NCBI GenBank assembly: GCA_035560795.1
Contig: DATMYV010000022.1
Coordinates: 1-64,000 of the forward strand
DNA from: Longilinea sp035560795
GTDB taxonomy: Bacteria; Chloroflexota; Anaerolineae; Anaerolineales; Anaerolineaceae
DNA length: 64,000 bases
Direction of reading: 5' to 3'
Made by a program: the position numbers and the translations under genes. Shown in pieces: positions 25,901 to 33,149 of the stretch. Below the pieces are notes generated by a model, which was not told the origin of the DNA, did not search any database, and was given only the letters and a program-made list of their open reading frames with translations. The stretch's first letter is position 1; each line of letters opens with the position of its first letter.

Positions 25901-25985
25901 ATGGCTTATCCGGTTTTTCAATCGCCAGTTTTGTTAAGAAATCCGATAATATGGAGGCTCTGGTTTCGGTAGATGAATTGGCCAT
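19953..25985 (-). CDS. Single-module lipopeptide-type synthetase (FAAL-PCP-C-A-PCP-TE)
   Basis: A 2010-residue non-ribosomal peptide synthetase. Domains in order: fatty acyl-AMP ligase-like domain (~1-575; YTSGST, STSGAPNFA, NGAEPVRASTLEKF), carrier protein (Ser627 in MGGNSL), condensation domain (~670-1110; HHIITDAW with His816-His817), adenylation domain (~1130-1640; YTSGSTGRPKG, YGPTETT, NGKIDRRSL), second carrier (Ser1680 in LGGHSL) and a C-terminal thioesterase (~1735-2010). The architecture predicts activation of a fatty acid, joining to one amino acid and release as an N-acyl amino acid or derivative. The thioesterase nucleophile is Cys1810 (GFCIGG) instead of Ser, and the usual triad Asp position reads Asn. 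I chose the ATG at 25985; a TTG 12 nt earlier is possible. Confidence 0.95.
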   Translation of the reverse strand: MANSSTETRASILSDFLTKLAIEKPDKPFCIFLAEDEKTEITLSYSQVDQSARKVAAWLQQKINPGDRILLIYPTSPDYLITILGCLYAGAVVVPVYTPRDAAGIQNLARVAVDADASLILSKSVDADRIHKLAALPDQLASIRWLTTDDLSDEDLSLTWQPPAISADSLAFIMYTSGSTRAPAGVELSHGNLRQALLDMQNGFHLHSQDRGLSWAPFSHISGLFSSVLCPIYLEIPEIILTPEFFSSNPMSWLRAISRHRVSTSGAPNFALDLCASLATAEDKANLDLSSWRIVANGAEPVRASTLEKFTAAFSGCGFNPAAMTAVYGLTEAPMVSFFDRKSGKSKITISRNASQDNRVTVLTTGDPDGLDVVSCGVSVPATKIAIVDPIKLLRCSEDQIGEIWVSGPIVSHGYWKKPVETENIFRARLSDTGDGPFLRTGDLGFIHGGNLFITGRYKDMIILYGRNYYPTDIEVISEKAHPAIQQGTSAAFSISINGEEKVVVILEHRKDIPDPDVEEIARAVRLSIAREMHLPVEAVVIAAPGSIPRTGIGKVQRFKCRDAYLSGQMPNVGISHLSQSSETAKAKSIAEPLNPIEQEICFVFAEVLHLDKIQPNDNFFSMGGNSLLGTQAVSRICERFKVSLQPQLLFEFPTPVEFAAHLESVIRNSDANLLPPIQVVDRAQPLELSFSQERMWFVQQLDPNNSAYNIPLAYRFNGKADQAVLQKTLDWMIARHEILRTYFVFKDEQPLQIIVPSLSVNFEKIDLAAGDAKANLTEWVNRESARPFDLSVLPLIRAAVLDLGNDENVLCITMHHIITDAWATGLFLQEFQSAYELFSQGREPQIPPPEIQYADFAVWQRKWLTGQVLVNESAYWREQLAGVPALELFTDFKRPIVQTFRGSQVMADLPADLYDALIQLSSKSGTSVFMAALSAFYVLLYQYSGQVDLSVGVPIANRKWLAVENLLGTLVNTLVLRTSLDGNPTLGELLSRVRDVSLGAYAHQDMPFESLVAELRLPRDISRSPIFQVMFNVINVPTVNVDREEFKDSYVEVDTSGAQFDLTLTLVDTPILRRVILNYNTDLFERSTVVRMLNQYMALLGTVAARLEQRLLELPMLTDTDRQLVLVDWNNTAQDYPRSATVQSLFEMQVKRSPERVAASDEERQITYLELDRRTNQLAQYLRDQGVGVETLVGLCLPRGIDMLVSLLAILKAGGAYVPLDPSFPSERLSYMLENSGAPILLTQSAQLHLFSSNNLKLVCLDKEASSIDSLSAQPLLPVSHAENLAYVIYTSGSTGRPKGVQVLQRGLVNFLSSMQHEPGLTEEDILLSVTSLSFDIAGMELYLPLISGAQVKLVSSETAADGFRLMKAMQESGATIMQATPATWKLLISSGWNGDRRLKILCGGEALPPDLAAGLLSRCGSLWNMYGPTETTIWSTLLQITSPTQLITIGRPIANTQVFILDTGRNPVPIGRTGEIYIGGDGLARGYLNLPALTAEKFVPNPFDFSGNSRLYRTGDLGRFLPGGQIEFLGRIDNQVKLRGYRIELGEIEQVIQESSLVKDVVVIPRSNGSSDEHLVGYLVRQPNSEIDLPALRDKLKQKLPAYMIPAAFVILDQLPLTPNGKIDRRSLPEPEATSIDAGGYVPPENDIEITLVQIWERLLNVQPIGVTQSFFDLGGHSLLAARLFAEIHNRFGKVLPLTTIFEEPTIRHLASVIISQKDGSNWPVLVPMQPKGRKPPLFFVHPFGGDVIGFKRWSEHLGLDQPFYGLRARGLDGIQEPLGSIEEMATLYNAEIRKIQPHGPYKIGGFCIGGVVAFEMAQQLLRQGEKIDLLAIVNQPPPNSDYYSFKLSRKSLSAFFDNLPEWSRDFFQLRWEEMWLRISITGAALRTWLGFKMRTPKTIKTPPAGVSARAIRTRTARIPEYQRETITNYELNFNNALDKYYPQSYPGKITLFRTPRQPLICSFDDSLCWAPLAGGGLEIRSVPGSNTTLTTDPHASEFSRALSEFLD

Positions 25986-26448
25986 TAACCTAATCAATAC
26001 CTCATTCGTTAACAGGATAGAAACCGTGAATAACGGTAAATCTGAGTCTGGATAACAGTCGAAAATTTCTTGACCACCCTCAGGTTAATTTCTTACCCCC
26101 TTGATTTGAGACCAGTCAAATTCTTTCAAAAACTTCCATCAAGGCCTATGATGCAGGCTATCTTCATCCCAGTCGAAAAAAACAGCATCCCGATCAATTA
26201 GGTGAACGGGGTAATGATTGCAGAAATATTTCACCCAATAACTATCATTATATGGGAAATTGTATTATTTTTGCAAGTAATTATTTATGGAGTCAATCTC
26301 AAAGCTGAAAGGCGTTTACCATACCATTAAGCTCGGTAGTAATTCCTGTTTCCAAGCCCTGAAAGATGGCAGTTTTTCAAAAAAAACCTAAACACACTAT
26401 TAAAAGGGCTATTGCATTTTTTGATTTCTCACAATGCTGCAACGAATA
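25986..26448. other. Non-coding region upstream of the synthetase
   Basis: About 460 nt with no gene on either strand. It contains the promoter described below and an AT-rich leader of roughly 250 nt for the synthetase. No known riboswitch or strong hairpin was recognised in the leader. Confidence 0.5.
26247..26276 (-). promoter_or_regulatory. Promoter of the synthetase-PPTase operon
   Basis: Leftward TTGCAA (26271-26276), 18-nt spacer and perfect TATAAT (26247-26252), about 260 nt before the synthetase start. Confidence 0.6.
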
Positions 26449-26907
26449 TTACATTTGATTCTCTCGCCAGGCGAGGATGGCTGCTGTGTGGATGGGATAA
26501 TGCTTAAAGGAATCATAGCCCAGGCGCCGGCGGAAACGCGTTTCGCTGGTAAATTGCTCATCAGGAATACTCGACAGGTACTCAATGAGTTTCTGGTGCG
26601 TAGCGGCTGCTTCTTTCAGAACTTCAGAAAGTGAGGTGTTCCGCTTTAACTCCGTCATTTGCGCGTTGAAGGCATCGATGCCGCCATAGAGAACTGAATA
26701 ACGCGGGGTGGGTAAGCCTTTTAGGATCAGGGGAAGGTGTTTCAAAGATTCCTCCTCCCACCAACTCACATGCGCAATGAGATCCTTGACCGACCAATCA
26801 CCAGTAACGCCTGGCTGTGTTAATTGAGTATCACTCAGGTCGGCATAAGCCATTACAAATTCATTCCAGCTTGTGTCAATTTTTTCCAGTACCTGCTGTC
26901 GTTTCAT
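26449..26907 (-). CDS. DinB/DUF1706 (ClbS-DfsB-like) protein
   Basis: A 152-residue four-helix protein. The N-terminal segment (LEKIDTSWNEFV, then GVTGDWSVKDLIAHVSWWEEE at ~34-54) matches the DinB superfamily, closest in style to the DUF1706/ClbS-DfsB group; a second conserved His occurs near the C-terminus (HTAAILAWRE). ClbS protects colibactin producers from their own product, but most DUF1706 proteins have no known function. It lies upstream of the synthetase on the same strand, separated by about 460 nt containing a promoter, so co-transcription is doubtful. A self-protection role is only a hypothesis. Confidence 0.8.
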   Translation of the reverse strand: MKRQQVLEKIDTSWNEFVMAYADLSDTQLTQPGVTGDWSVKDLIAHVSWWEEESLKHLPLILKGLPTPRYSVLYGGIDAFNAQMTELKRNTSLSEVLKEAAATHQKLIEYLSSIPDEQFTSETRFRRRLGYDSFKHYPIHTAAILAWRENQM

Positions 26908-27095
26908 CGCAACCTTTGACCGCTAATATTTTGTGGGATTAATCCATTTCACTCAAAAACGTGGATTCCAAAAGGTATGCCCATTATACACAATCCAATC
27001 CGGCAGGTTTTTTTATTGAAGTGAGCTGCTTCGTTCATCAAGCCGAATTGTGAAGTATGCCCTGTAACGTTTTGGGAAGAATTAATGAACTTTGA

Positions 27096-27467
27096 TTATT
27101 TACCGCCTATCCATAGCCAGATGCTGGCAATGGTACTGGCCAGCAACAACGGCGGTGCCGCCTGATGGACGCGCAGCACAAAAATTGGAGCTGATTTTGG
27201 CTGGCTCAGCAGTGCGCCGCTGATGAACAAACCCAGTGTACAAAGAACTGCCAATATCAACAGCACAATCGAAAACGTTGGAACATTGAGTTTGAGCAAT
27301 CGTGCAATCTGCGCCACAGCTGTCACAACCGATCCCAACGCAATCAACTTATGCACAGTGACCACAACCGTGCTGAATGGCCGGGCAATGCGGCTAAGCC
27401 AGAATCCGGTAACCAGCGCAAATACAAATGCGAGGCCAGGCATTACAAAGCGCGTGAAAGTTTCCAT
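27096..27467 (-). CDS. Small integral membrane protein, unknown function
   Basis: A 123-residue, very hydrophobic protein with four predicted membrane helices (~8-25, 38-57, 63-86, 100-120). I do not recognise a named family. It is not closely coupled to either neighbour (about 190 nt to the DinB-like gene, 285 nt to the SHOCT gene). Codon use and hydrophobic pattern support a real gene; nothing points to a function. Confidence 0.65.
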   Translation of the reverse strand: METFTRFVMPGLAFVFALVTGFWLSRIARPFSTVVVTVHKLIALGSVVTAVAQIARLLKLNVPTFSIVLLILAVLCTLGLFISGALLSQPKSAPIFVLRVHQAAPPLLLASTIASIWLWIGGK

Positions 27468-27699
27468 TCTAAATAATCCAATTCAATCCAAAATTTAGAC
27501 TATACGCAATGGTTTTTTACCCTAAGGTCATATAACGCGCATCTTCATAACATTACAAAGAGCTTTGTTTGCCAATCACCGTTAATGTATTCAAACGCAG
27601 GGTTTTCTTATGACATTCAGATTATGTTTGGTTGACATGCCTTAATGGTTTCATAAGACAGGCATCCCAACCGGCACAAAGGTCCATAAAGAGAAATAA

Positions 27700-27732
27700 C
27701 AGACAGCAGAGGATCGATTCCTCTGCTGTCTG
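27700..27732. terminator. Strong hairpin, probable terminator of the SHOCT gene
   Basis: Perfect 13-bp stem CAGACAGCAGAGG/CCTCTGCTGTCTG with a 7-nt loop, 20 nt past the stop of the leftward SHOCT gene. Leftward it is followed by TTATTTCTCTTT. Confidence 0.75.
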
Positions 27733-27751
27733 CACTTCTACCCGGCCTTAT

Positions 27752-28009
27752 TTACTTTCCGAGATCTTCCAGCATTTCCTTGTATTGTTCTCGTGTGATT
27801 TCGCCGCTGGCGTAGCGTGCCTGCAGGATCTCCTTTGGCGTGGGTTGCCCCGGCGCCAGCGGAACCTGGTTCGCGAAATTTGTACCGCCACTCATTCGGC
27901 GCACTCCCCAGACAATCAATAAAAGCAAGCCCACCAACACCACCAGGCCTAGAATGCCGCAAAACAGCATTCCCAACCCACCTAAACCGCCATGATAGCC
28001 ATACATCAT
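27752..28009 (-). CDS. Small membrane protein with SHOCT domain
   Basis: An 85-residue protein. Residues ~8-37 form a single hydrophobic helix preceded by a Gly/Tyr-rich start, and residues ~58-83 (PKEILQARYASGEITREQYKEMLEDL) are a SHOCT domain, a short oligomerisation or localisation module found at C-termini of many membrane-associated proteins. GAGGTG 6 nt before the ATG supports the start. It is single-gene in context and ends at a strong hairpin. Function unknown. Confidence 0.85.
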   Translation of the reverse strand: MMYGYHGGLGGLGMLFCGILGLVVLVGLLLLIVWGVRRMSGGTNFANQVPLAPGQPTPKEILQARYASGEITREQYKEMLEDLGK

Positions 28010-28249
28010 TTGTCACCTCTTTAATTTTCTCAATCCATTTTATGTTAAGAATGCCTAAAGATCAGTGTAGCAGGAAATTATGAAGAGAGTATGAACGCGG
28101 TTTTCCTTTTGCCCTGATTTCGAAACGAACTTTCCAGTATAAATAAATTGAACCATGAATGGAATCTTTTTTTCGCCCAAATCCTAATTGCCGGAGAAAT
28201 TAATATCGATCATTTGTCTTTATGAAAACCGAATTCGAAATCGCGGTGG

Positions 28250-29623
28250 TTATTTCCCTGAATAGGCCGCCAGCGCGCGCTGCCGCGCAAAATTATGTTC
28301 AACGATTGGAGCAGGATAATCCCGGCCAATCAGCATTCCATAATTGCGCTGCTCGATGGCAGACAATTCCCAGGGGGTGTGAATGAATTTTGCAGGGATA
28401 TTGGCCAGTTCAGGCAGCCAACGGCGGACATACGCGCCATCTGGATCGAATTTTTTTCCCTGCAAAATGGGATTGAAGATACGGAAATAAGGGGTGGCAT
28501 CCGTACCTGTTCCTGCAATCCATTGCCAGCCGCCATTGTTGGCGGCAGGATCGCCATCGATCAAACTGCGCATGAACCAGCGTTCCCCCTCCTGCCAGTT
28601 GATCAAAAGATGCTTAACCAGGAAAGAACCCGTGATCATGCGGGCCCGGTTGTGCATCCAGCCGGTGGCTGCCATCTGGCGCATGCCCGCATCGACCACC
28701 GGGTAGCCGGTCAGGCCAGCTTGCCAGGCCAGCAAATCCTGGGGAGCATTTCGCCATGGGATTGCATGCATGTTAGATCGGAACGGTCCCTTTAGGACAT
28801 GCGGAAAATGATACAGGATGGATTGGTAAAACTCGCGCCAGATGATTTCGTTCAACCAGGTCTCACAACCTGCCCGGGATTGAACATCCATTGCCAAACC
28901 GGCAGTCTGGCGTGCAGCTGAAGCGACATGCTGTACCGACAGCATGCCAAACCGCAAGTAAGGCGATAAAGCCGATGTACCTGCCAGGTCAAGCAGGTCA
29001 CGTCCGGAGCCATAGGCAAAAATGGGACCATCCAGAAAGGCATCAAGCCGGCGGTTTGCCTCGTGCTCGCCAGCGAGGAAATCCTCCAGTGCTGGCAGAT
29101 CCGGCAATTCTACCGATGGCAGTTCAGGAACCGGCGGCATAACAGCGGGCACGGGCATTATATGCGCATTGAACGGCAGCGCCTTCCAGGCACGGCTGTA
29201 CGGGGTGAAAACGGTGAAAGGTTTTCCATCAAGTCGCGTGATTGCCGTGACTGGGTGCACGCTCAAGCTGTGCACAAGGTGTAAATTCAACCGCTCCGCC
29301 ACCTCGGCATCCCGCCGCAAAGCATAAGGTGAAATATCCTGCTCGGCGAATACCTCCTCCGCCCCGCTTTCCTCCGCCAGTCTACACAACTCGTGAACAG
29401 GTTCACCGCGTCTGAGGATCAGTTTTGACCCCCGCTGGCGCAGGTCGGCATCCAAAGCCCGCAGGCTGGCGAAAAGAAAGGCGTGCCGCTTCTCGGCCGG
29501 TTTTGCCAGCAAACGGTCATCCAGGATGAAAACCGGCACCACCCCTGTACCAGCATTCAATGCCGAGGAGAGGGCTGCATTATCGCTCAATCGCAGGTCG
29601 CGGCGGATCCACCAGATATTCAT
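28250..29623 (-). CDS. phr: Deoxyribodipyrimidine photolyase (class I)
   Basis: A 457-residue light-driven DNA repair flavoprotein. The N-terminal antenna domain begins WWIRRDLRLSDNAAL. The C-terminal FAD-binding helical domain includes WLNEIIWREFYQSIL, GYPVVDAGMRQMAATGWMHNRARM and GDPAANNGGWQWIAGTGTDATPYFRIFNP, all typical of class I CPD photolyases. It starts 9 nt after the stop of the ABC ATPase gene and is the last gene of the six-gene operon headed by the CarH-type light sensor. That placement predicts induction by light, when repair energy is also available. Confidence 0.96.
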   Translation of the reverse strand: MNIWWIRRDLRLSDNAALSSALNAGTGVVPVFILDDRLLAKPAEKRHAFLFASLRALDADLRQRGSKLILRRGEPVHELCRLAEESGAEEVFAEQDISPYALRRDAEVAERLNLHLVHSLSVHPVTAITRLDGKPFTVFTPYSRAWKALPFNAHIMPVPAVMPPVPELPSVELPDLPALEDFLAGEHEANRRLDAFLDGPIFAYGSGRDLLDLAGTSALSPYLRFGMLSVQHVASAARQTAGLAMDVQSRAGCETWLNEIIWREFYQSILYHFPHVLKGPFRSNMHAIPWRNAPQDLLAWQAGLTGYPVVDAGMRQMAATGWMHNRARMITGSFLVKHLLINWQEGERWFMRSLIDGDPAANNGGWQWIAGTGTDATPYFRIFNPILQGKKFDPDGAYVRRWLPELANIPAKFIHTPWELSAIEQRNYGMLIGRDYPAPIVEHNFARQRALAAYSGK

Positions 29624-29632
29624 AACAATAGC

Positions 29633-30376
29633 CTAATGACGACCCCCGCCGACCAGCTCCATGATTTCCTCGCGGGTGGTATAAATGCGTACCAGTTTTC
29701 CATCACGCATCATGAAAACCCGGTCCACAAATTCACACATGCGCAGATCGTGGGTAACCATGATGCCAGCCCGGCCCTGTTCGTGGATTAAGCCGGCAAA
29801 GGTTTCAACCACCTGATAGGCGCGTTCTGTATCCAGGCTGGCGGTCGGCTCATCGGCCAACACCAGGCTGGGGTTGTGAATCAGGGCTCGGGCAATGGCC
29901 ACCCGTTGCTGCTGGCCGCCAGACATCTGGCCTGGCAGATTGTGCAAGCGGTCGCCCAAACCAAGGCGGGCCAGCAGTTCGCGGGACCGCAATTTGCCAG
30001 TCTTGTCCAGTTTATTATTGAGCCGCAGCATCAACTCCACATTTTCAACAGCACTCAGGTAAGGCACCAGGTTGTTTGCCTGGAAGGTAAACCCGATCTT
30101 CTCGCAGCGCATTGCCACGCGTTCCACGTCGCCCATCGACGACAGGTCTTGCCCGTCCAACAGGATCTGCCCAGAGGTGGGTTGAAGCAAGGCAGCCAGG
30201 ATGGAAAGCATGGTTGTTTTTCCTGACCCGCTTGGGCCGACCAGAGCAACAAATTCTCCAGCCATTACCTGTAACGAGACATCATCGACCGCCTGAATGG
30301 TGCCCGAATCGCTGTTATAGGTTTTGATGACTGATTTGGTTTCAAGTGCATAAGCTGACATGGTATTTTCCATCAT
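29633..30376 (-). CDS. ABC transporter ATPase (LolD/DevA type)
   Basis: A 247-residue ATPase with Walker A GPSGSGKTT, signature MSGGQQQRVAIARAL, Walker B LVLADEPTASLD and switch MVTHD. It overlaps the permease gene by 4 nt (ATGA), indicating translational coupling. With the FtsX permease and the HlyD-like adaptor it forms a DevBCA/MacAB-like exporter. The set resembles the 9.9-14.9 kb exporter but has only one ATPase, with normal motifs. Confidence 0.94.
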   Translation of the reverse strand: MMENTMSAYALETKSVIKTYNSDSGTIQAVDDVSLQVMAGEFVALVGPSGSGKTTMLSILAALLQPTSGQILLDGQDLSSMGDVERVAMRCEKIGFTFQANNLVPYLSAVENVELMLRLNNKLDKTGKLRSRELLARLGLGDRLHNLPGQMSGGQQQRVAIARALIHNPSLVLADEPTASLDTERAYQVVETFAGLIHEQGRAGIMVTHDLRMCEFVDRVFMMRDGKLVRIYTTREEIMELVGGGRH

Positions 30377-31545
30377 GACGATAATCCCAGCGCCTTAAGC
30401 GGCTCGATGCGGACGGCGTAACGGATTGAAACCAGTCCGCCGAGCGGTCCGATCAGCAGCAGGGCGACAATCGCCAGTGCTGAAGTGGTGCCGTTGAAGA
30501 CAATCGGAACCGTGGGCGGGAAGGAAAGCGAAAACAGGAAGGTCAGCAGGCCGCCGATGATGACTCCAATCACCGTCACGATTGTGATCTGAATCACCGA
30601 CGATGCAGCTACCACCGGATTGGAGGTGCCAATGGCTTTCAGCACGCCAATCTGCGCGACCTTTTGCAATATTTGAATCTGGAAGAATCCACCAATGACC
30701 AGGATGCCAATGAACAGGGTAAAACCGCCCTGGGTATTGAGCGTGCTTTGCTGGGCTGAATAGCCTGGCAATGCCTGAATCGCTTCCTTAAGTGTAGCGG
30801 TTTCGATATTATCCACCTGTGCAACCAGACGGGCACTGACTTCATCCACCTGGGATGGATCGGTCAATTTCACCAGGATCACATTGGCCACCGGGTTTGA
30901 CCTGTTCACCTCGGCTTCGGATTTGGGGCGGATACGGTCCCAGGTAAAGAAAGGCACAAATACGGAAGGCTGCAGGGAATACTGCTGGCCGTCGGTTATG
31001 CCAACGATCCGTAAATCATAAAATTCATCCTGCGTTCCCTGGGTTACGCGTACGGTCAAGGTATCACCCACCGCAAGCTTGCTGCGGTATGCAGTGTTGC
31101 GGTCAATGATGACTTCCTGCGCAAGATCGGTGCTGAGTTGTTGGCCGTTTACCACTTTCGGTTCGCCGGTCCGACCAGGCTCCACGCCCAGAAGTGCGAT
31201 TTTTATCGGTGCAGCATTATCCGGCAGGATCAAACTGGCATTGGACGTTCCCAGCATGCCAGCATCTGCTACGCCTTCCACGCGCCTCACAGCAGCCAGC
31301 CGGTCGCGGCTGAGACGGCTGACCTGAATCAGGAAGTCCGATTTCGCCTGGTAAACAATGACCTGTGCATCCAGCTTTGATATGTATTCCCGGTTTCCAT
31401 TGCCCAGTCCCTCGCCCAGTGCCGCTATGAACAGCACCAGCAGCGTGATCAAGGCAATCACCAGGCTGACCAGCAGGAAGCGGGCGCGGTTGCGCCAGAC
31501 TTCCTTAACCGCCAGAAAAGTTGCTAAAGATAACGTTTGTCGCAT
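30373..31545 (-). CDS. FtsX-type ABC permease (DevC-like)
   Basis: A 390-residue permease with an N-terminal helix (~20-45), a large extracytoplasmic MacB-like domain, and a C-terminal FtsX block of three helices (~270-385). The cytoplasmic coupling segment is QIGVLKAIGTSNPVV. Length and single FtsX block match DevC, the permease of glycolipid exporters in cyanobacteria. AGGA 7 nt before the ATG supports the start. The substrate is unknown; a lipid or lipophilic compound is likely from family precedent. Confidence 0.92.
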   Translation of the reverse strand: MRQTLSLATFLAVKEVWRNRARFLLVSLVIALITLLVLFIAALGEGLGNGNREYISKLDAQVIVYQAKSDFLIQVSRLSRDRLAAVRRVEGVADAGMLGTSNASLILPDNAAPIKIALLGVEPGRTGEPKVVNGQQLSTDLAQEVIIDRNTAYRSKLAVGDTLTVRVTQGTQDEFYDLRIVGITDGQQYSLQPSVFVPFFTWDRIRPKSEAEVNRSNPVANVILVKLTDPSQVDEVSARLVAQVDNIETATLKEAIQALPGYSAQQSTLNTQGGFTLFIGILVIGGFFQIQILQKVAQIGVLKAIGTSNPVVAASSVIQITIVTVIGVIIGGLLTFLFSLSFPPTVPIVFNGTTSALAIVALLLIGPLGGLVSIRYAVRIEPLKALGLSS

Positions 31546-31564
31546 AATGGCAATCCTGAATGGC

Positions 31565-32515
31565 CTAGCGGAGAAAATGAACCGCGGCAGTCATGCCCCA
31601 GCGCATCTGATCATCGGTCTGGTTGAGTTGGATGGTGACCGTAAAGGTGATATCGCCGCGTTTTTCTTCATAACGGGAGGCAATTTGGGTCACTTCGCCC
31701 TGGAACGTTTTATCAGGCAGCGCATCCAAAACCACTTCCACTTTTTGTCCCACTGAGATGGCTATGACGTCCGTTTCAGTCAGGTTATCCGTCTTTACGA
31801 TCCAGCTTGAAAAATCTGCCAGCGCCATCTGCGAAGTTCCTACAGCAACCTGCTGGCCAGGTGATAATGATAAATCAACCACGGTTCCGTCCATGGTAGC
31901 CTTTACCACGCGGCCATCGATCGTGGATTGGGCGCTTTTCAATGCCGCGTTAGCCGAAGCCAACCGGGCTTGCGCCAATGCCTGTTGGTCAGGATCCACG
32001 CCCTTGCCGCTTTCCAATTTCGCCAGGCTGTCTTCAGCCAGCTTCAAACTTGCCGTAGCCACATCCAGTTGTGCTTTATTCAAATCCGAGTCATTTGCAT
32101 CAAAGCGGTCGTTCGCCTGGTCAAAGGCAGCTTTAGCGCTCTGAACAGCCAGCTTTCCCTGCGCCAAGTTTACCTCCGCAGCCAACAATAAAGCATCCAA
32201 CGCTTGCCGGGCTGCCAGTTCTTCCTGTTGGGCACGGAGTAATGCAGCATTCGCCTCCTGCGAATCCGTTAAACGGGCAAGCACCTGCCCAGCCGTGACT
32301 GCATCGCCTTCTTTGACCAAAACCTCTGTAATCTGTCCGGAAAGGGTGAAATATAGATCTTGCGAATTCAACGGAAGCAAACGGCCTTCTGAGATCAGGT
32401 TTTGCGGTTGCGTTGATTGTGGAACAGCGGTCGCATCTGCGGTTTTCGAGCCGCAGGCCGATAAAATCATGGCTGCCGCGGTGACAATAACAATCCATAA
32501 AGACATTTTTTTCAT
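31565..32515 (-). CDS. HlyD-type adaptor lipoprotein of the light-operon exporter
   Basis: A 316-residue membrane-fusion protein. The lipoprotein signal ends at LSAC about 20 residues in; a lipoyl half (ISGQITEVLVKEGDAVTAGQVLARL in outline) leads to a moderate coiled-coil hairpin (~85-175), then the second lipoyl half (VVKATMDGTVVDLS) and beta-barrel. GGAG 8 nt before the ATG at 32515 decides the start; an ATG at 32542 has no Shine-Dalgarno. It sits between the redoxin and permease genes. Confidence 0.9.
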   Translation of the reverse strand: MKKMSLWIVIVTAAAMILSACGSKTADATAVPQSTQPQNLISEGRLLPLNSQDLYFTLSGQITEVLVKEGDAVTAGQVLARLTDSQEANAALLRAQQEELAARQALDALLLAAEVNLAQGKLAVQSAKAAFDQANDRFDANDSDLNKAQLDVATASLKLAEDSLAKLESGKGVDPDQQALAQARLASANAALKSAQSTIDGRVVKATMDGTVVDLSLSPGQQVAVGTSQMALADFSSWIVKTDNLTETDVIAISVGQKVEVVLDALPDKTFQGEVTQIASRYEEKRGDITFTVTIQLNQTDDQMRWGMTAAVHFLR

Positions 32516-32541
32516 GTTCATAGCTCCAATCAATAGTTCCA

Positions 32542-33147
32542 TCAGTCTTCGGTTGGTCCAACCGGACCTTCAAACGATTTACCCCAACGGGTTGAAAGCA
32601 CACCGCTCAGCAGCAAATCCAACGGCGGATGGTCTGCGATGTGGTCGTAGTAATAAGGCAGTTCGACCTTGCCGTTGGTGCCGATGATGAAAGTACCCGA
32701 CATCTGCATGGAGTCCTGTCCGGCGGGTGGCGGCTCCACCTCATAACCCTTCTGACGCGATTTGGCAATCGCCGACCAGACACTCGGATTTAGGAAGGTC
32801 TGAAACAGATTGCCGCGAACCAAGCCGTAAGCCTTGTAGGCTTTCCGTTCCGGATCCGCCAGGCAATACAGACCAGGCGCGAACTTTTTTGCGAACGCCT
32901 CGGTTGCTTCAGGCGTACCCTGCATAATCACGGCGATATTCAATCCGGCTTGAGCGATGCGCTCCTTGCCAGCCACGAGCTCATCCAGCATTTCTTTGCA
33001 CTGCGTGCAGCCAAAATGGCGGGTGAACGCAAGCAGCAGCGGCCGGTCTGCCCACAGGCTGGAAAGCTGGACCGGTTGTCCGGATGTATCCGACAGTACC
33101 AGGTCAGGGGCGTTACGGTTGAAATCAATGGGTCTTTTTTTAGGCAT
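32542..33147 (-). CDS. Peroxiredoxin-like (AhpC/TSA) redoxin with CxxC
   Basis: A 201-residue thioredoxin-fold protein of the AhpC-TSA_2 peroxiredoxin-like group. The active-site pair is Cys47-Thr-Gln-Cys50 in RHFGCTQC; a conserved GLVRGN segment and a GTFIIGTNGKV strand lie further on. It begins 2 nt after the stop of carH, with GGAG 5 nt before the ATG, so it is the second gene of the light operon. It is a Cys-containing relative of the divergent redoxin, in which the first Cys position is TGA. Reductant and substrate are unknown. Confidence 0.9.
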   Translation of the reverse strand: MPKKRPIDFNRNAPDLVLSDTSGQPVQLSSLWADRPLLLAFTRHFGCTQCKEMLDELVAGKERIAQAGLNIAVIMQGTPEATEAFAKKFAPGLYCLADPERKAYKAYGLVRGNLFQTFLNPSVWSAIAKSRQKGYEVEPPPAGQDSMQMSGTFIIGTNGKVELPYYYDHIADHPPLDLLLSGVLSTRWGKSFEGPVGPTED

Positions 33148-33149
33148 GG

